The notes: generated by a model not told the origin, from the letters alone. A stretch of DNA of 64,000 nucleotides from Labilibaculum antarcticum (GCF_002356295.1 NZ_AP018042.1:3070361-3134360), one strand, 5' to 3'. Shown: positions 44,511-54,361, counted from the stretch's first letter. Made by a program: numbers and translations.

Positions 44511-45443
44511 CTACGTTTTTACAATGTGTTTTTTTGCATCCCTTCGATTCAAATAATTAACCAGAAGCAGGCTAAAAGCAATTACAATCATTCCAAGAAT
44601 TGAAATTAGATCAGGCTTTTCATCGGGAAGAACCAACCAGCTTAACGAGGCGCCAAATATTGGGATAATAAATTTCCATGTGTTTAAATTGGAAACTTTC
44701 ACCCCTGGGCGTTGCAGCAAACCAAACCAAATGGTGATGGCAAATGCTGAAACTATAGCCAGCCAAGTTAGGGAAAGGTAATATTCACTAGGGTAAATCG
44801 TACTCCACGATGGATTTTCAATGGGAATAGAAATTAGCAGTAATACGATCCCTCCAATGATCATCGAGAATGAAGCCAATACACGTGGGGGCATGTCTTT
44901 TGCATCGCGAGATACGATTACATTTCCGGTACTTCCCACAATATTATTCAGAATTAAAATTCCTACGCCAAGTGGTATTGTTGTTGTAAGAACAAAATCG
45001 GCTCTGCCCAAACTAATAATACACACACCGCTTATACCGATTAAAATAGCCATGATTTTTTGCCATGTCATTTTATCATTCTTCAGCATTAGATGTGCCA
45101 TTACTGCAGCAAACAAAGGTTGCGCACCAATTAACATGGCTGCCAAAGCACCTGGAATAAAACTGATTCCGGTATATAACAGTCCGTAAAGGAAAGTGGT
45201 TTGCAGCAAGGCGACCCAAAGAATAAAGCGCCATCTTTTTTTCGATTCAAGAACTTTGTACTTCAAATCTTTAATGAAGGGAAGAATAATTAATCCCGAA
45301 AGGAGAAATCGAATTCCTGCAAATTGAAGCGGAGTTGTATATTTTAAACCAATTTTAATTGCTGTAAATGGAGTTGCCCAAAGCAAGCATGCAAAAATGG
45401 CCAATACGGTTGTCGAGAACAGAAACTTCTTCATAGGGATCAC
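44511..45443 (-). CDS. DMT superfamily (EamA) transporter
   Basis: A 310-residue ten-helix membrane protein with two EamA repeats: LLWATPFTAIKIGLKYTTPLQFAGIRFLLSG in the first, and AITIWFGLLQRPGVKVSNLNTWKFIIPIFG in the second. The C-terminal tail NYLNRRDAKKH is basic. A Met three codons in (45434) is an equally good start. Substrate unknown. Only distantly similar to the EamA protein at 24.1 kb. Confidence 0.92.
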   Translation of the reverse strand: MIPMKKFLFSTTVLAIFACLLWATPFTAIKIGLKYTTPLQFAGIRFLLSGLIILPFIKDLKYKVLESKKRWRFILWVALLQTTFLYGLLYTGISFIPGALAAMLIGAQPLFAAVMAHLMLKNDKMTWQKIMAILIGISGVCIISLGRADFVLTTTIPLGVGILILNNIVGSTGNVIVSRDAKDMPPRVLASFSMIIGGIVLLLISIPIENPSWSTIYPSEYYLSLTWLAIVSAFAITIWFGLLQRPGVKVSNLNTWKFIIPIFGASLSWLVLPDEKPDLISILGMIVIAFSLLLVNYLNRRDAKKHIVKT

Positions 45444-45864
45444 TAATTTGAAGCAAACTTAGGTATTTTAATTCAGGTGATGCGTCTTTCTAATCTATTT
45501 CCCTTGATTGTTGTTGCGTTTTCGATTGACTTTACACCCAATTGCTTGATGTTTTTTAAGTTTTCATACTTATTGTTCGAGAAAGATATGGGTATGATAT
45601 GATTTATTAAATTCTCCACAAAGAAATATGAATTTCTGTAACGATTTTATGAGTTTCTTATTAAGTATGTGATCTATGCGTTTAGCTAATGTATATTACC
45701 CAATAGAGAATATAAATATCGATGTAATAATATAATTTACCTATTGGGGAAATAGTTGTAACTTATTAATTATTGAATTTACTCATGCAGATGCGGGCCT
45801 TTAATCAATACAAAATGGAATAAAGACATTCATCAACTGGGTCTATTAAAAAAAAAGATTCGTT
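45444..45864. other. Divergent intergenic region with an inverted repeat
   Basis: No gene seen. CCCAATAG (45699-45706) is repeated in inverse as CTATTGGG (45741-45748). The 10-mer CTATTGGGGA at 45741 also occurs at 23869 in the phased array upstream of the other EamA gene. It may be an operator for the DUF6261-like gene or for the EamA gene. Confidence 0.35.
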
Positions 45865-46611
45865 ATGGAGTCACAAATGTTATATCACGCAACAGCGAAG
45901 GATGTTTTTACTTTTGCAACAATATTTACGGGGTTTTATCGAGCCAATTGTAAGTACGATTCGTCCTTACTAAAGAACAATGTACTCGAGTTAGAGCAAG
46001 AAAATGAATTGCTGCAAAAGGTTGTTTATAAAATACGAAAACGGGAGTATACTTCTAATTTAAAACAGGCTGACGAAAGAGTAAACCAAGGGATTATTGC
46101 TTTAAAGATGTTTGTAAAAGCCAATATGCACTTCCCCAACAAAGAGGACAGCAGAAAAGCGGCTATAGTTTGGAGGTTGATTGAAAAACATGGCAGCGAT
46201 TTGAATAGAAAGGGTTATTTGACTAAGAATGTTGTGGTAAACTCTTTGTTGATGAATTTGGAGGAGGAGAAGTTTAAAACCATCATTGAGCCATTATTGG
46301 GGGTTCGAAAATGCATGAGTGAGTTGAGGGCTGCTTGTAATGAACTGAAGGAGATTCAAGTGAAAAGTATTTACGAGAGGGTAAAACGCAAGCAGGATGT
46401 AGAAGCAACGAGTCATGCCAAAACGATGATGAAAACAATAAATAGCATGATAATTCCCATGCTCAATATTTTGCATCAAATGGAGCCTGATAAGTACAGG
46501 TCTCTTTTTAAATTTACACAGAAAGAGTTGCTTCTTGTTAATGCTTCAGTGCGACGAAGAAGAGGAAAATGGGGGCAAAAGGGAAAGGATGAAAGCGGTG
46601 ATACGGTTTAA
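45865..46611 (+). CDS. DUF6261-like protein
   Basis: A 248-residue soluble, helix-rich and basic protein (LLQKVVYKIRKREYTSNLKQADERVNQGIIALKMFVKANM; RKAAIVWRLIEKHGSDLNRKGYL). The layout fits the DUF6261 family, which is common in Bacteroidota and often multi-copy; this assignment is from recollection of the pattern. The tail VRRRRGKWGQKGKDES is strongly basic. Function unknown. Confidence 0.65.
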   Translation: MESQMLYHATAKDVFTFATIFTGFYRANCKYDSSLLKNNVLELEQENELLQKVVYKIRKREYTSNLKQADERVNQGIIALKMFVKANMHFPNKEDSRKAAIVWRLIEKHGSDLNRKGYLTKNVVVNSLLMNLEEEKFKTIIEPLLGVRKCMSELRAACNELKEIQVKSIYERVKRKQDVEATSHAKTMMKTINSMIIPMLNILHQMEPDKYRSLFKFTQKELLLVNASVRRRRGKWGQKGKDESGDTV

Positions 46612-46626
46612 CTTTTTGAATAAAAA

Positions 46627-46658
46627 AATCCCCATCAAACGAAAGTCTGATGGGGATT
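46627..46658. terminator. Terminator between the DUF6261-like and S9 peptidase genes
   Basis: Perfect arms AATCCCCATCA/TGATGGGGATT with a 10-base loop. On the minus strand it is followed by a T-run (A-run on the plus strand), so it mainly serves the S9 peptidase gene. Confidence 0.85.
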
Positions 46659-46682
46659 CTGTATTGTAATTTTCTTCAAATT

Positions 46683-48779
46683 CTATTTTGCTTCTTTCAC
46701 ATATTTGTCAAGCCAGTTGGCGAAAGTGCGCTGCCATAAAATTCCGTTTTGAACGCCCAGAACCCAATGGTTTTCTTCAGGTAAATGAAGAAATTGAGCA
46801 GGAATTCCGCGCAGGCGTGCTGCATTAAAAGCCTGCATTCCCTGCGATTCAACAATGCGGTAATCTTTTCCTCCATGGATAATTAAAATTGGAGTATCCC
46901 AGTTTTGTACAAATTTATGTGGAGAATTCGCGTAAGAACGCTGAGCTATTTTGTTGTCTTTTTCCCAGAAAGGACCGCCTAAATCCCAGTTTGCAAACCA
47001 CATTTCCTCGGTTTCTAAATACTGGGCTTCTAAATTGAACATGCCATCGTGAGCAATAAATGCTTTGAAGCGTTTTTCGTGATGTCCGGCCAGCCAGTAA
47101 GCAGAGAATCCACCATAAGAGGCACCAACACAACCCAAACGGTTTTCGTCAATAAATGGTTCTTGTTTAAGGGCATCAATCGCACTCAGGTAATCCTTCA
47201 TGTTTTGTCCGCCATAATCGCCTGAAATTTGTTCGTTCCATTCCTGTCCAAAACCAGGTAAACCTCTTCGGTTGGGTGCAACAACAATATAATCATTGGC
47301 TGCCATCATCTGGAAATTCCAACGGTAGCTCCAAAACTGTGAAACTGTTCCTTGCGGACCGCCTTGGCAATAAAGCAAAGCTGGGTATTTTTTACTAGCA
47401 TCGAAATGAGGAGGGTAGATCACCCAAACCAACATTTGCTTGTTGTCGGTAGTCGTAACCCATCGTTCTTCTACTTTACCCATTTCCAGTTGATCAAGAA
47501 TGTTCTTGTTCACGAAAGAAATCTCTTTTTCTTCTCCCGTTGCCGGATTTACCGTGTAAATTTCAGCAGGTTTCGACATTGATACTTTGGTTGCGATAAG
47601 AGCATCGCCGGCAATGTGTACCGTATGGTAATCGTGAATACCTTTTGTTACCTGATTGATTTTACCATCGGCTAAATTCAGCTTGTAGATTTCCTGAACG
47701 GCATGCCATCCAGATATAAAATAAATGCCTTTACTGTCAGCAGTCCAGGTTAACGATTGTGCATTTTGGTCGAAATCTTTCGTGTAGAATGTTTTTTCGC
47801 CAGTTGCCAAATCCATTACGAATAAACGGTTTTTATCAGCTTCGTAACCATCTCGTTCCATACTTTCCCAAGCCATTTTTGTGCCATCAGGAGAGAAAAC
47901 AGGATTCATGTCGTAGCCCATCATGCCTTGGGTCATGTTTTTGGTTTCGCCGGTAGCGATATCAAAAAAGTAGATGTCCGAATTAGTCGATTTTGCATAT
48001 TCCACACCCTCTAATTTGCGCGATACGTAAGCTAAGGTTTTCGAATCGGGCGACCATGCAATTTGTTCCGTTCCACCGAAAGGTTTTACCGGAGCCGACC
48101 ATTTTTCACCAGCCATAATGTCTTTCCCTGCGGTGATTTTGGCGCTGTAATCAGCAATAAAAATATGAGTGTAAGTATCTACCCAATTGTCCCAATGGCG
48201 GTAGTTCAAGTCATTTATCACACGAGCATTTGCTTTCGGAAGATCAGGATACAGATCTTTTACTGCCTTTTCCTCTTGAACTTCTTTTAGGTAGAAAATC
48301 TTACTCATGTCTGGCGAGTATTTGAATGCATCTATGCCTCCTTCAATTTCCGAAATTTGAATCGGAATGCTTCCGTCAGGATTCATTTCCCACATTTGTG
48401 TGCTTCCGCTAACAGAGCTTATGTATGCGATTTTCTTGCCGTCAGGTCTCCAGATTTCATTGAATTCCTTTTTTGTGGTGTTTGTTAATTGAACCGGCTC
48501 GCCACCCTCTGCGGAAAGGGTATATAAATCCCGATAGGAACTGTTTTCTTCTTTATTGAAATAGCTTACTCCATATAAGATTGTTTTTCCGTCAGGAGAC
48601 ACATTTTCTCCGCCAAGGCGGCCGAAGCACCATAAAACCTCAGGAGTCATAACATCTGACTCTAGTTTTGTTTCCGGTGTTTTGTAGGATGAATCCTCTT
48701 TTGATTCCTCAGCTTTTTGTTGGCAGGATGATAATCCTGTAACAAGAGCTAAGCCTAACAAAAGTTGTTTGTTTGTCAT
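46683..48779 (-). CDS. S9-family peptidase lipoprotein (DPP5/acylaminoacyl peptidase-like)
   Basis: A 698-residue protein with lipoprotein signal GLALVTGLSSC. Residues ~50-420 form a beta-propeller of PD40 repeats (SPDGKTILYG, RPDGKKIAYISS, SPDSKTLAYVS, SPDGTKMAWES, TADSKGIYFIS). The C-terminal alpha/beta-hydrolase has Ser in GASYGGFS, Asp in IIHGGKDYRI and His in EENHW. It should release di- or oligopeptides in the periplasm or at the cell surface, consistent with protein scavenging. Confidence 0.94.
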   Translation of the reverse strand: MTNKQLLLGLALVTGLSSCQQKAEESKEDSSYKTPETKLESDVMTPEVLWCFGRLGGENVSPDGKTILYGVSYFNKEENSSYRDLYTLSAEGGEPVQLTNTTKKEFNEIWRPDGKKIAYISSVSGSTQMWEMNPDGSIPIQISEIEGGIDAFKYSPDMSKIFYLKEVQEEKAVKDLYPDLPKANARVINDLNYRHWDNWVDTYTHIFIADYSAKITAGKDIMAGEKWSAPVKPFGGTEQIAWSPDSKTLAYVSRKLEGVEYAKSTNSDIYFFDIATGETKNMTQGMMGYDMNPVFSPDGTKMAWESMERDGYEADKNRLFVMDLATGEKTFYTKDFDQNAQSLTWTADSKGIYFISGWHAVQEIYKLNLADGKINQVTKGIHDYHTVHIAGDALIATKVSMSKPAEIYTVNPATGEEKEISFVNKNILDQLEMGKVEERWVTTTDNKQMLVWVIYPPHFDASKKYPALLYCQGGPQGTVSQFWSYRWNFQMMAANDYIVVAPNRRGLPGFGQEWNEQISGDYGGQNMKDYLSAIDALKQEPFIDENRLGCVGASYGGFSAYWLAGHHEKRFKAFIAHDGMFNLEAQYLETEEMWFANWDLGGPFWEKDNKIAQRSYANSPHKFVQNWDTPILIIHGGKDYRIVESQGMQAFNAARLRGIPAQFLHLPEENHWVLGVQNGILWQRTFANWLDKYVKEAK

Positions 48780-48911
48780 GATTGTATAGGTTTGTTGTGT
48801 TATTATATTTTAGCATCGTAAATGTAAGAAATACGAAGAACAATTAATAATAGATTTGTGTATTGTGCAGCTGCTCTATATTGTGTGTTTGGATGTGAAG
48901 TGATAAAAAAA

Positions 48912-48940
48912 AAAGACCCTCAATAAAATTGAGAGTCTTT
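48912..48940 (-). terminator. Terminator after recA
   Basis: Arms AAAGACCCTCAA/TTGAGAGTCTTT with one mismatch. On the minus strand the hairpin is followed by a run of ten or more T. Confidence 0.9.
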
Positions 48941-48963
48941 CTAAATATATTTTTAAGAAAATA

Positions 48964-49983
48964 TTAGGCAACAGGATTATTGATTGCGTTAATAATTTTA
49001 GCTTCTAATTCTTCAGCCAATTCAACATTGTCAATAAGAAGTTTTCTAACACCTTCGCGACCTTGTCCTAATTTTGTTTCACCATAAGAAAACCATGATC
49101 CACTTTTTTTAATGATGTTGTAAGTAACACCTAAGTCAATGATTTCTCCTGTTTTTGAAATTCCTTCGCCATAAATAATGTCAAATTCAGCTTTACGGAA
49201 TGGAGGTGCAACCTTATTTTTCACAACCTTAACACGGGTATGATTACCATTAATTTCATCACCATCTTTAATTTGTCCAATTCGACGGATATCCAAACGA
49301 ACCGAAGCGTAAAATTTAAGAGCATTACCGCCTGTTGTAGTTTCAGGGTTTCCGAACATTACACCAATTTTTTCACGCAATTGGTTAATGAAAATACAAG
49401 TTGTGTTTGTTTTGCTAATGCTTGCAGTTAATTTACGCAAAGCCTGAGACATCAAACGAGCTTGTAATCCCATTTTCGAATCTCCCATTTCGCCTTCAAT
49501 CTCAGCTTTTGGAGTTAAGGCTGCAACCGAGTCAATTACGATGATATCAATTGCAGATGAGCGAACCAGTTGGTCAACAATCTCTAAGGCTTGCTCACCA
49601 TTGTCAGGTTGAGAGATTAAAAGATTTTCTGTATCAACACCTAATCTTTCGGCATATGAGCGGTCAAATGCATGTTCTGCATCGATCATTGCAGCAATAC
49701 CACCAGCTTTTTGCGCTTCAGCAATTGCATGAATAGCCAGAGTTGTTTTACCTGATGATTCAGGTCCGTAAATTTCGATGACTCTTCCTCTTGGCAGTCC
49801 ACCCACACCCAAAGCCATATCTAAGGATAAAGATCCTGTTGAAATGGTTGCGATATCTTCAATGGCATTGTCTCCCATTTTCATGATAGCACCTTTACCA
49901 TATGTTTTATCAATTTTCTCCATGGTTAACTGGAGTGCTTTTAGCTTTTCTTTGTTGATTTCTACAACTTCCTTTGCGCTCAT
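48964..49983 (-). CDS. recA: Recombinase RecA
   Basis: A 339-residue recombinase and SOS coprotease. Walker [12 protein letters not shown], then [31 protein letters not shown] and the L2 region [22 protein letters not shown]. It lies 23 bases downstream of bcp on the same strand, with no terminator between, so the two are probably cotranscribed. No clear LexA box is visible. Confidence 0.98.
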   Translation of the reverse strand: MSAKEVVEINKEKLKALQLTMEKIDKTYGKGAIMKMGDNAIEDIATISTGSLSLDMALGVGGLPRGRVIEIYGPESSGKTTLAIHAIAEAQKAGGIAAMIDAEHAFDRSYAERLGVDTENLLISQPDNGEQALEIVDQLVRSSAIDIIVIDSVAALTPKAEIEGEMGDSKMGLQARLMSQALRKLTASISKTNTTCIFINQLREKIGVMFGNPETTTGGNALKFYASVRLDIRRIGQIKDGDEINGNHTRVKVVKNKVAPPFRKAEFDIIYGEGISKTGEIIDLGVTYNIIKKSGSWFSYGETKLGQGREGVRKLLIDNVELAEELEAKIINAINNPVA

Positions 49984-50006
49984 AATATATTCTCAATTAT
50001 TTATTT

Positions 50007-50474
50007 CTACTGTAAGTCCATTTCAGATAAAATCTGATTGGTGTGATCTTTTGTTTTTACTTTATGAAATATTTTTTCGATAATTCCGTCTTCCGAAATT
50101 ACGAAAGTAGTTCTCAGAACTCCCATATAGGTTTTTCCGTATAATTTTTTCTCACCCCAAGCTCCATATGCGTTTAAAATTTCTTTTTCGGTATCAGCAA
50201 TTAAATTAAAGGCTAAATTATACTTTGCAATAAATTTTTGGTGCGATGATATTTTATCAGGACTTACGCCAATCACTTCGAATCCTTTTTTTGCCAAATC
50301 ATCGTAGTTTTCGTTTAGGTTGCACGATTCAGCAGTACATCCAGGCGTATTGTCTTTCGGATAGAAATATAGAATTATTTTTTTTCCTTTGAAGTCTGAA
50401 AGTTTTATTTCCTTTTCATCTTGATTTAAACCAGTGAACTCTGGTGCGTTATCTCCTTCTTTTAAATGTGTCAT
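50007..50474 (-). CDS. bcp: Thioredoxin-dependent thiol peroxidase (Bcp/PrxQ)
   Basis: A 155-residue peroxiredoxin. The peroxidatic and resolving cysteines lie five residues apart in KDNTPGCTAESCNL, typical of the PrxQ atypical 2-Cys class. It reduces hydroperoxides with thioredoxin in the cytoplasm. First gene of a likely bcp-recA unit. A -7 box TATATTTG lies on the minus strand at 50501-50494. Confidence 0.96.
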   Translation of the reverse strand: MTHLKEGDNAPEFTGLNQDEKEIKLSDFKGKKIILYFYPKDNTPGCTAESCNLNENYDDLAKKGFEVIGVSPDKISSHQKFIAKYNLAFNLIADTEKEILNAYGAWGEKKLYGKTYMGVLRTTFVISEDGIIEKIFHKVKTKDHTNQILSEMDLQ

Positions 50475-50493
50475 CGATTCAAAATTTAAATTA

Positions 50494-50501
50494 CAAATAT
50501 A
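50494..50501 (-). promoter_or_regulatory. -7 element (TATATTTG) for bcp-recA
   Basis: A full TAnnTTTG match 20 bases before the bcp start codon. No -33 TTG recognised. Confidence 0.45.
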
Positions 50502-50668
50502 CTTTTATATGAATAGGGGTACGAATTTTTAGCATTAAAATTATCAACATTGAAGTTAAAAAAAAAAGTCTCTAAAACATGAGGGGGAAATTTCTTTTTC
50601 AACTTACTATTTCAATATTTTGTTAATCTTAATCCCTATTTTGAATTTCGTACTTACACATTATATAT

Positions 50669-50676
50669 TATCTTTG
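50669..50676 (+). promoter_or_regulatory. -7 element (TATCTTTG) for the SPOR-protein gene
   Basis: A full TAnnTTTG match, implying a ~150-base leader before ATG 50832. The -33 position holds only TTCG. Confidence 0.4.
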
Positions 50677-50831
50677 TTATGAAATAATTACTATCTTAAC
50701 TTTTTGTTAGATCCTGCAGAGTACAAGAAGTTTTTAAGGATATAAATGCAGGGAGTTTATTTTTTTTGTCGGTTAAATTGGAGGGAGATATTTTATGTTT
50801 TCCCAATTTCCATTTTCAAGAAATTGATTCT

Positions 50832-53030
50832 ATGAATAATAAAATGAGATTACGTTACGGTTTATTTTTTCTTTCTTTTTTCTTTTTTCAGTTTTCATTT
50901 GCTCAAGGTTTTAGTGGCGGGAAAACAGAACAACAGATAGAGCAAGAGGCATTTACATTTTTTGATGGTGAAAACTTTAGGAATGCATTGCCTTTGTATC
51001 AGGAGTTAATAAATGTGTACCCACAAGATCCTGAATATAATTATTACCTAGGTGTTTGTCAGGTTGAAGTAAATCAAAATGTAAATGAAGCTGTTCAGCA
51101 TCTGAAGATTGCATCAACAAAAAATGTAAATGCATCGGTACCGTATTACTTGGGACGAGCTTTCCATATGAACTACGAGTTTAATTCTGCGATGCGATAT
51201 TATCAGAAATTCAAAGAATATTATAAACAAAAATCGATTGGGATTGATCGGTTGATCGAGATGTGTCAGAATGGATTGCCTCTTGTTAATTCGTATTACG
51301 TTATTGATGTTCGAAATAAAAAAGTAGTAAATACAAATGAATTTTTTAGATATTATGATATTGAAGGATTTGGAGATCGTTTGTCAAAGAAAGATAAGTC
51401 GCTTCAGTCAAGATCTGATGGTGAAGGGGATAAGGATGTAGCTTGTCTTTCAAGCAAAGGGGAGTACATTTATTTTTCAAGTTATGGGAAAAATAAAAAG
51501 ACTGGTCGGGATTTATATCGTGCAAAACGATTAAGAAATGGTGGCTGGGGAGAATGGGAGGCATTAACCTCTCTAAATTCGCCTTATGATGAGGTTTATC
51601 CATTTATGTCCAGCGATGACAGAACTCTTTACTTTTGTTCTCAAGGGCATACAAGTATGGGTGGATTCGATATCTTCAAATCTGTATATAATGAGATTAC
51701 AGATACTTGGACAGAACCTCAAAACATGGGATTTCCAATTAATTCGATATCTAATGATTTGTTTTTTGCTACTGATTTAAATGGTGAGTTTGCCAGTTTC
51801 GCGTCAAGCAGAGATAATGGAAATGATGAAGTAACCATTTATAAAATAAAATTAGCAGTTTATCCAGAACAAAAAGTGGTAATGAATCCTGATTTGCTTG
51901 TTAATATTGCAAAACTAAATATTGAAAGTGATGTTGTAGATGGAAATGTATTTCAAAAAGATGCTGAAGAACCTTCTTATTCAATGAAATACAGTAACAA
52001 AGATTTTCCATACTTTAATTTTCCTGTTACGAATGAGCTGACTTATCATTATTTGAATGAATTTAAATCGAGTGAGGCAAGAGAGATTTTTATTGAAGCA
52101 AAAAATGATCAATTTAATTCCGATAGTTTAGTCGGATTTACAGATGAACTAAGAAGACAATTGAGTGGTTTGGAGGGAATCTATCAGAATACTTTAGCGA
52201 ATAGAATATCCAAACTGGAACAGAAATCATTTGAATTAAGCAAGCAGGCTGAAAATAAATTAGTAAAGGCTCAGTCTCAAGAATCAGATTATCTGAATAA
52301 AAACATTCTAGGAGTAGTTACCACTGAAGTGCATGCGCCTTCAAAGACTGGACAACTCGTAATGAGTTCTGAAACAATACCTTCTGCAGGTTCAAAGTCA
52401 GAAGCTAAAAGTACTTCTGGTCAGGAAGGATATGTTTATCATCTGCAAGTTGGCGTGTTCTCTAATAGAGCTGAGTCTAGCTTTTTTGCTGGTTTAGGAG
52501 ATGTAAAAGAAGAAATTGTTGGTAATGGGAAATTGTATAAGTATATGGTAGGGAAATATTCCACATTTGCTTCTGCTAAAGCTGAAATTCCAGAAGTTCG
52601 ACAACTGTTTCCTAATACTTTTGTGGTTGCTTATAAGGATGGTGTTAAAACGAGTCTGGGTACTGCAATTAAAGTAACCGATCATGATTATAAGCCTGAA
52701 CCGCAAACAACACAGGTTGTTAGTAGTAAGCCTGTTCAAACTCTTTCTGATGATGAGGTTCGTTTTAAAGTGCAGGTAGGTGCTTATTCAGGTGAGATTC
52801 CTTTGGATGTGAAAGTGAAATTAGAGAGGTTTGCTAAATACGGTATCAATTATTCTAAAGATTACCGAGGATATACGATTTGTACTGTTGGTAATTTTGA
52901 TTCTTACAGCAGAGTGAGTAAATTAAAAATGGAACTTCGGGAAGCCGGATTAGGCGATGCCTTTACTGTAGCATACTCAGGGAATGATAAAATTACTATT
53001 CAAGAAGCTCTCGAAATATTAAGACAATAA
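50832..53030 (+). CDS. Exported TPR / PD40 / double-SPOR protein
   Basis: From ATG 50832 the protein is 732 residues; a TTG at 50766 would add 22 residues ahead of the signal peptide and is unlikely. The signal (FFLSFFFFQFSFAQ) is followed by TPR-like helices (FTFFDGENFRNALPLYQELINVYPQDPEYNYYLG). PD40 beta-propeller strands follow (SSKGEYIYFSS, SSDDRTLYFCS, DLNGEFASFAS), then a coiled linker and two C-terminal SPOR repeats (YHLQVGVFSN; FKVQVGAYSG). The front half recalls PorE/OmpA-type T9SS-associated proteins, but SPOR replaces OmpA, suggesting binding to denuded peptidoglycan. 15 bases upstream of clpS. Confidence 0.87.
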   Translation: MNNKMRLRYGLFFLSFFFFQFSFAQGFSGGKTEQQIEQEAFTFFDGENFRNALPLYQELINVYPQDPEYNYYLGVCQVEVNQNVNEAVQHLKIASTKNVNASVPYYLGRAFHMNYEFNSAMRYYQKFKEYYKQKSIGIDRLIEMCQNGLPLVNSYYVIDVRNKKVVNTNEFFRYYDIEGFGDRLSKKDKSLQSRSDGEGDKDVACLSSKGEYIYFSSYGKNKKTGRDLYRAKRLRNGGWGEWEALTSLNSPYDEVYPFMSSDDRTLYFCSQGHTSMGGFDIFKSVYNEITDTWTEPQNMGFPINSISNDLFFATDLNGEFASFASSRDNGNDEVTIYKIKLAVYPEQKVVMNPDLLVNIAKLNIESDVVDGNVFQKDAEEPSYSMKYSNKDFPYFNFPVTNELTYHYLNEFKSSEAREIFIEAKNDQFNSDSLVGFTDELRRQLSGLEGIYQNTLANRISKLEQKSFELSKQAENKLVKAQSQESDYLNKNILGVVTTEVHAPSKTGQLVMSSETIPSAGSKSEAKSTSGQEGYVYHLQVGVFSNRAESSFFAGLGDVKEEIVGNGKLYKYMVGKYSTFASAKAEIPEVRQLFPNTFVVAYKDGVKTSLGTAIKVTDHDYKPEPQTTQVVSSKPVQTLSDDEVRFKVQVGAYSGEIPLDVKVKLERFAKYGINYSKDYRGYTICTVGNFDSYSRVSKLKMELREAGLGDAFTVAYSGNDKITIQEALEILRQ

Positions 53031-53045
53031 TATAGGATATATTTT

Positions 53046-53330
53046 ATGCTTGAGATGAATGATATAGATACACATAAGGAAGAAAGCGAGGTGATTAGCG
53101 ATCTTTTAAATCGAAATACATTAATGCTCATTAATGATGATTTTCACACTTTTGATTTCGTTGTGGATGCGTTGGTTGATGTGTGTAGACATGATCCCGG
53201 TCAGGCAGAGCAATGTGCTTATATTACTCATTATAAAGGGAAATGTGATGTTAAAAATGGGGAGATGAGTACCATCAAACCTATGCGTGATCGTTTGGCC
53301 GATAAAGGGTTAAAAGTAAATATTGTATAG
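53046..53330 (+). CDS. clpS: ATP-dependent Clp protease adaptor ClpS
   Basis: A 94-residue N-degron adaptor that hands substrates to ClpAP/ClpCP. Core motif LMLINDDFHTFDFVVDALVDVCRHDPGQAEQCAYITHYKGKC, with the substrate-pocket NDD and the HYKGK stretch. It follows the SPOR-protein gene with a 15-base gap, so it is probably on the same transcript. Clp ATPase is not nearby. Confidence 0.93.
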   Translation: MLEMNDIDTHKEESEVISDLLNRNTLMLINDDFHTFDFVVDALVDVCRHDPGQAEQCAYITHYKGKCDVKNGEMSTIKPMRDRLADKGLKVNIV

Positions 53331-53752
53331 AATCAGATTAATCAGTAAATAACTGCATTAATTACTATGTTTCTCATCGTTTTGGTGTCGTTCTGCTTTT
53401 ATCGAAAATTCTTGATTTCCTGGGTATTCTTTTTACTTACGGTCGGCGGGATGACAAATTAACATCTAAACTTTTATCATTAATAATAACTTGACTCATC
53501 TTAAAGTAAGTAAATACCTCATAAAGTAAAATTGCCTGCAGAAAAATTTGTAATAATCTTTCTGCAGATCTATCCGATAAAGGGAAAAAAAACAGAAAAA
53601 ACATTGTGATTTCATTAGGAACCGGGGAGTGATTAGATGCTTTTCGGTTTTATTTTGTCTTAAATTGAAATAAAAATAATAGGAATGTCATTGATTTATA
53701 ATTCACTATATATTTCATGAGTAAAATCTTTATTTTATGAGGATGAAATGTT
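53331..53752. other. Gene-free spacer before the tRNA cluster
   Basis: No ORF recognised. CTGCAGAAA (53536-53544) and TTTCTGCAG (53559-53567) form a perfect 9-bp inverted repeat with a 14-base loop that could be an operator or weak terminator. Confidence 0.35.
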
Positions 53753-53782
53753 TTGCACATCTGAAATTTTTACATACTTTTG
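53753..53782 (+). promoter_or_regulatory. Promoter of the tRNA cluster
   Basis: TTG (53753-53755), a 19-base spacer and TACTTTTG (53775-53782). Predicted start about 7 bases before the mature tRNA-Ser 5' end. Confidence 0.82.
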
Positions 53783-53795
53783 CTACCGCAATAAC

Positions 53796-53886
<91 letters not shown>

Positions 53887-53943
53887 ACTTTTCTTAATTG
53901 AAAAGTTGCAAAGTGAAAGGGTCAAACTTTTCACTTTCATTTC

Positions 53944-54018
53944 CGGGGTGTAGCGTAGCCCGGTTATCGCGCCTCGTTTGGGACGAGGAGGTCGCAGGTT
54001 CGAATCCTGCCACCCCGA
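53944..54018 (+). tRNA. tRNA-Pro (TGG), copy 1
   Basis: 75 bases. Acceptor CGGGGTG/CACCCCG, D-arm around AGCCCGGTTATCGC, anticodon arm CCTCG-TTTGGGA-CGAGG (anticodon TGG), T-arm GCAGGTTCGAATCCTGC, discriminator A. CCA is not encoded. A terminator-like hairpin follows at 54034-54053. Confidence 0.95.
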
Positions 54019-54033
54019 CACCGGAAATGTTAG

Positions 54034-54060
54034 GAGAAGTTTAAGTACTTCTCTTTTTTT
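54034..54060 (+). terminator. Terminator-like hairpin after tRNA-Pro copy 1
   Basis: Arms GAGAAGT/ACTTCTC with a 6-base loop and a T-run. If active it would separate copy 1 from copies 2-4, which would then need their own promoter or readthrough. Confidence 0.6.
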
Positions 54061-54085
54061 AGCGCAAATATTGAAACTAAATTCT

Positions 54086-54160
54086 CGGGGTGTAGCGTAG
54101 CCCGGTTATCGCGCCTCGTTTGGGACGAGGAGGTCGCAGGTTCGAATCCTGCCACCCCGA
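54086..54160 (+). tRNA. tRNA-Pro (TGG), copy 2
   Basis: Identical in all 75 bases to copy 1; only the spacers differ. Starts 142 bases after copy 1. Confidence 0.95.
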
Positions 54161-54220
54161 CATCGAGAATATTGCTGGAGTTTTTACAACTTCATTTTGA
54201 AAGTATCGGAATTAATTTTT

Positions 54221-54295
54221 CGGGGTGTAGCGTAGCCCGGTTATCGCGCCTCGTTTGGGACGAGGAGGTCGCAGGTTCGAATCCTGCCACCCCGA
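54221..54295 (+). tRNA. tRNA-Pro (TGG), copy 3
   Basis: Identical to copies 1 and 2, starting 135 bases after copy 2. Its upstream flank CGGAATTAAT is shared with copy 4. Confidence 0.95.
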
Positions 54296-54361
54296 CAAAA
54301 AAATGGAGGAGATCCCAATTTTTCTCTTTTAGTATCAAGTACAGCACCGGAATTAATATTT

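Noticed and set aside
44821-45189. 122-codon plus-strand frame
   Set aside because: Antisense shadow of the EamA transporter gene; no signals of its own.
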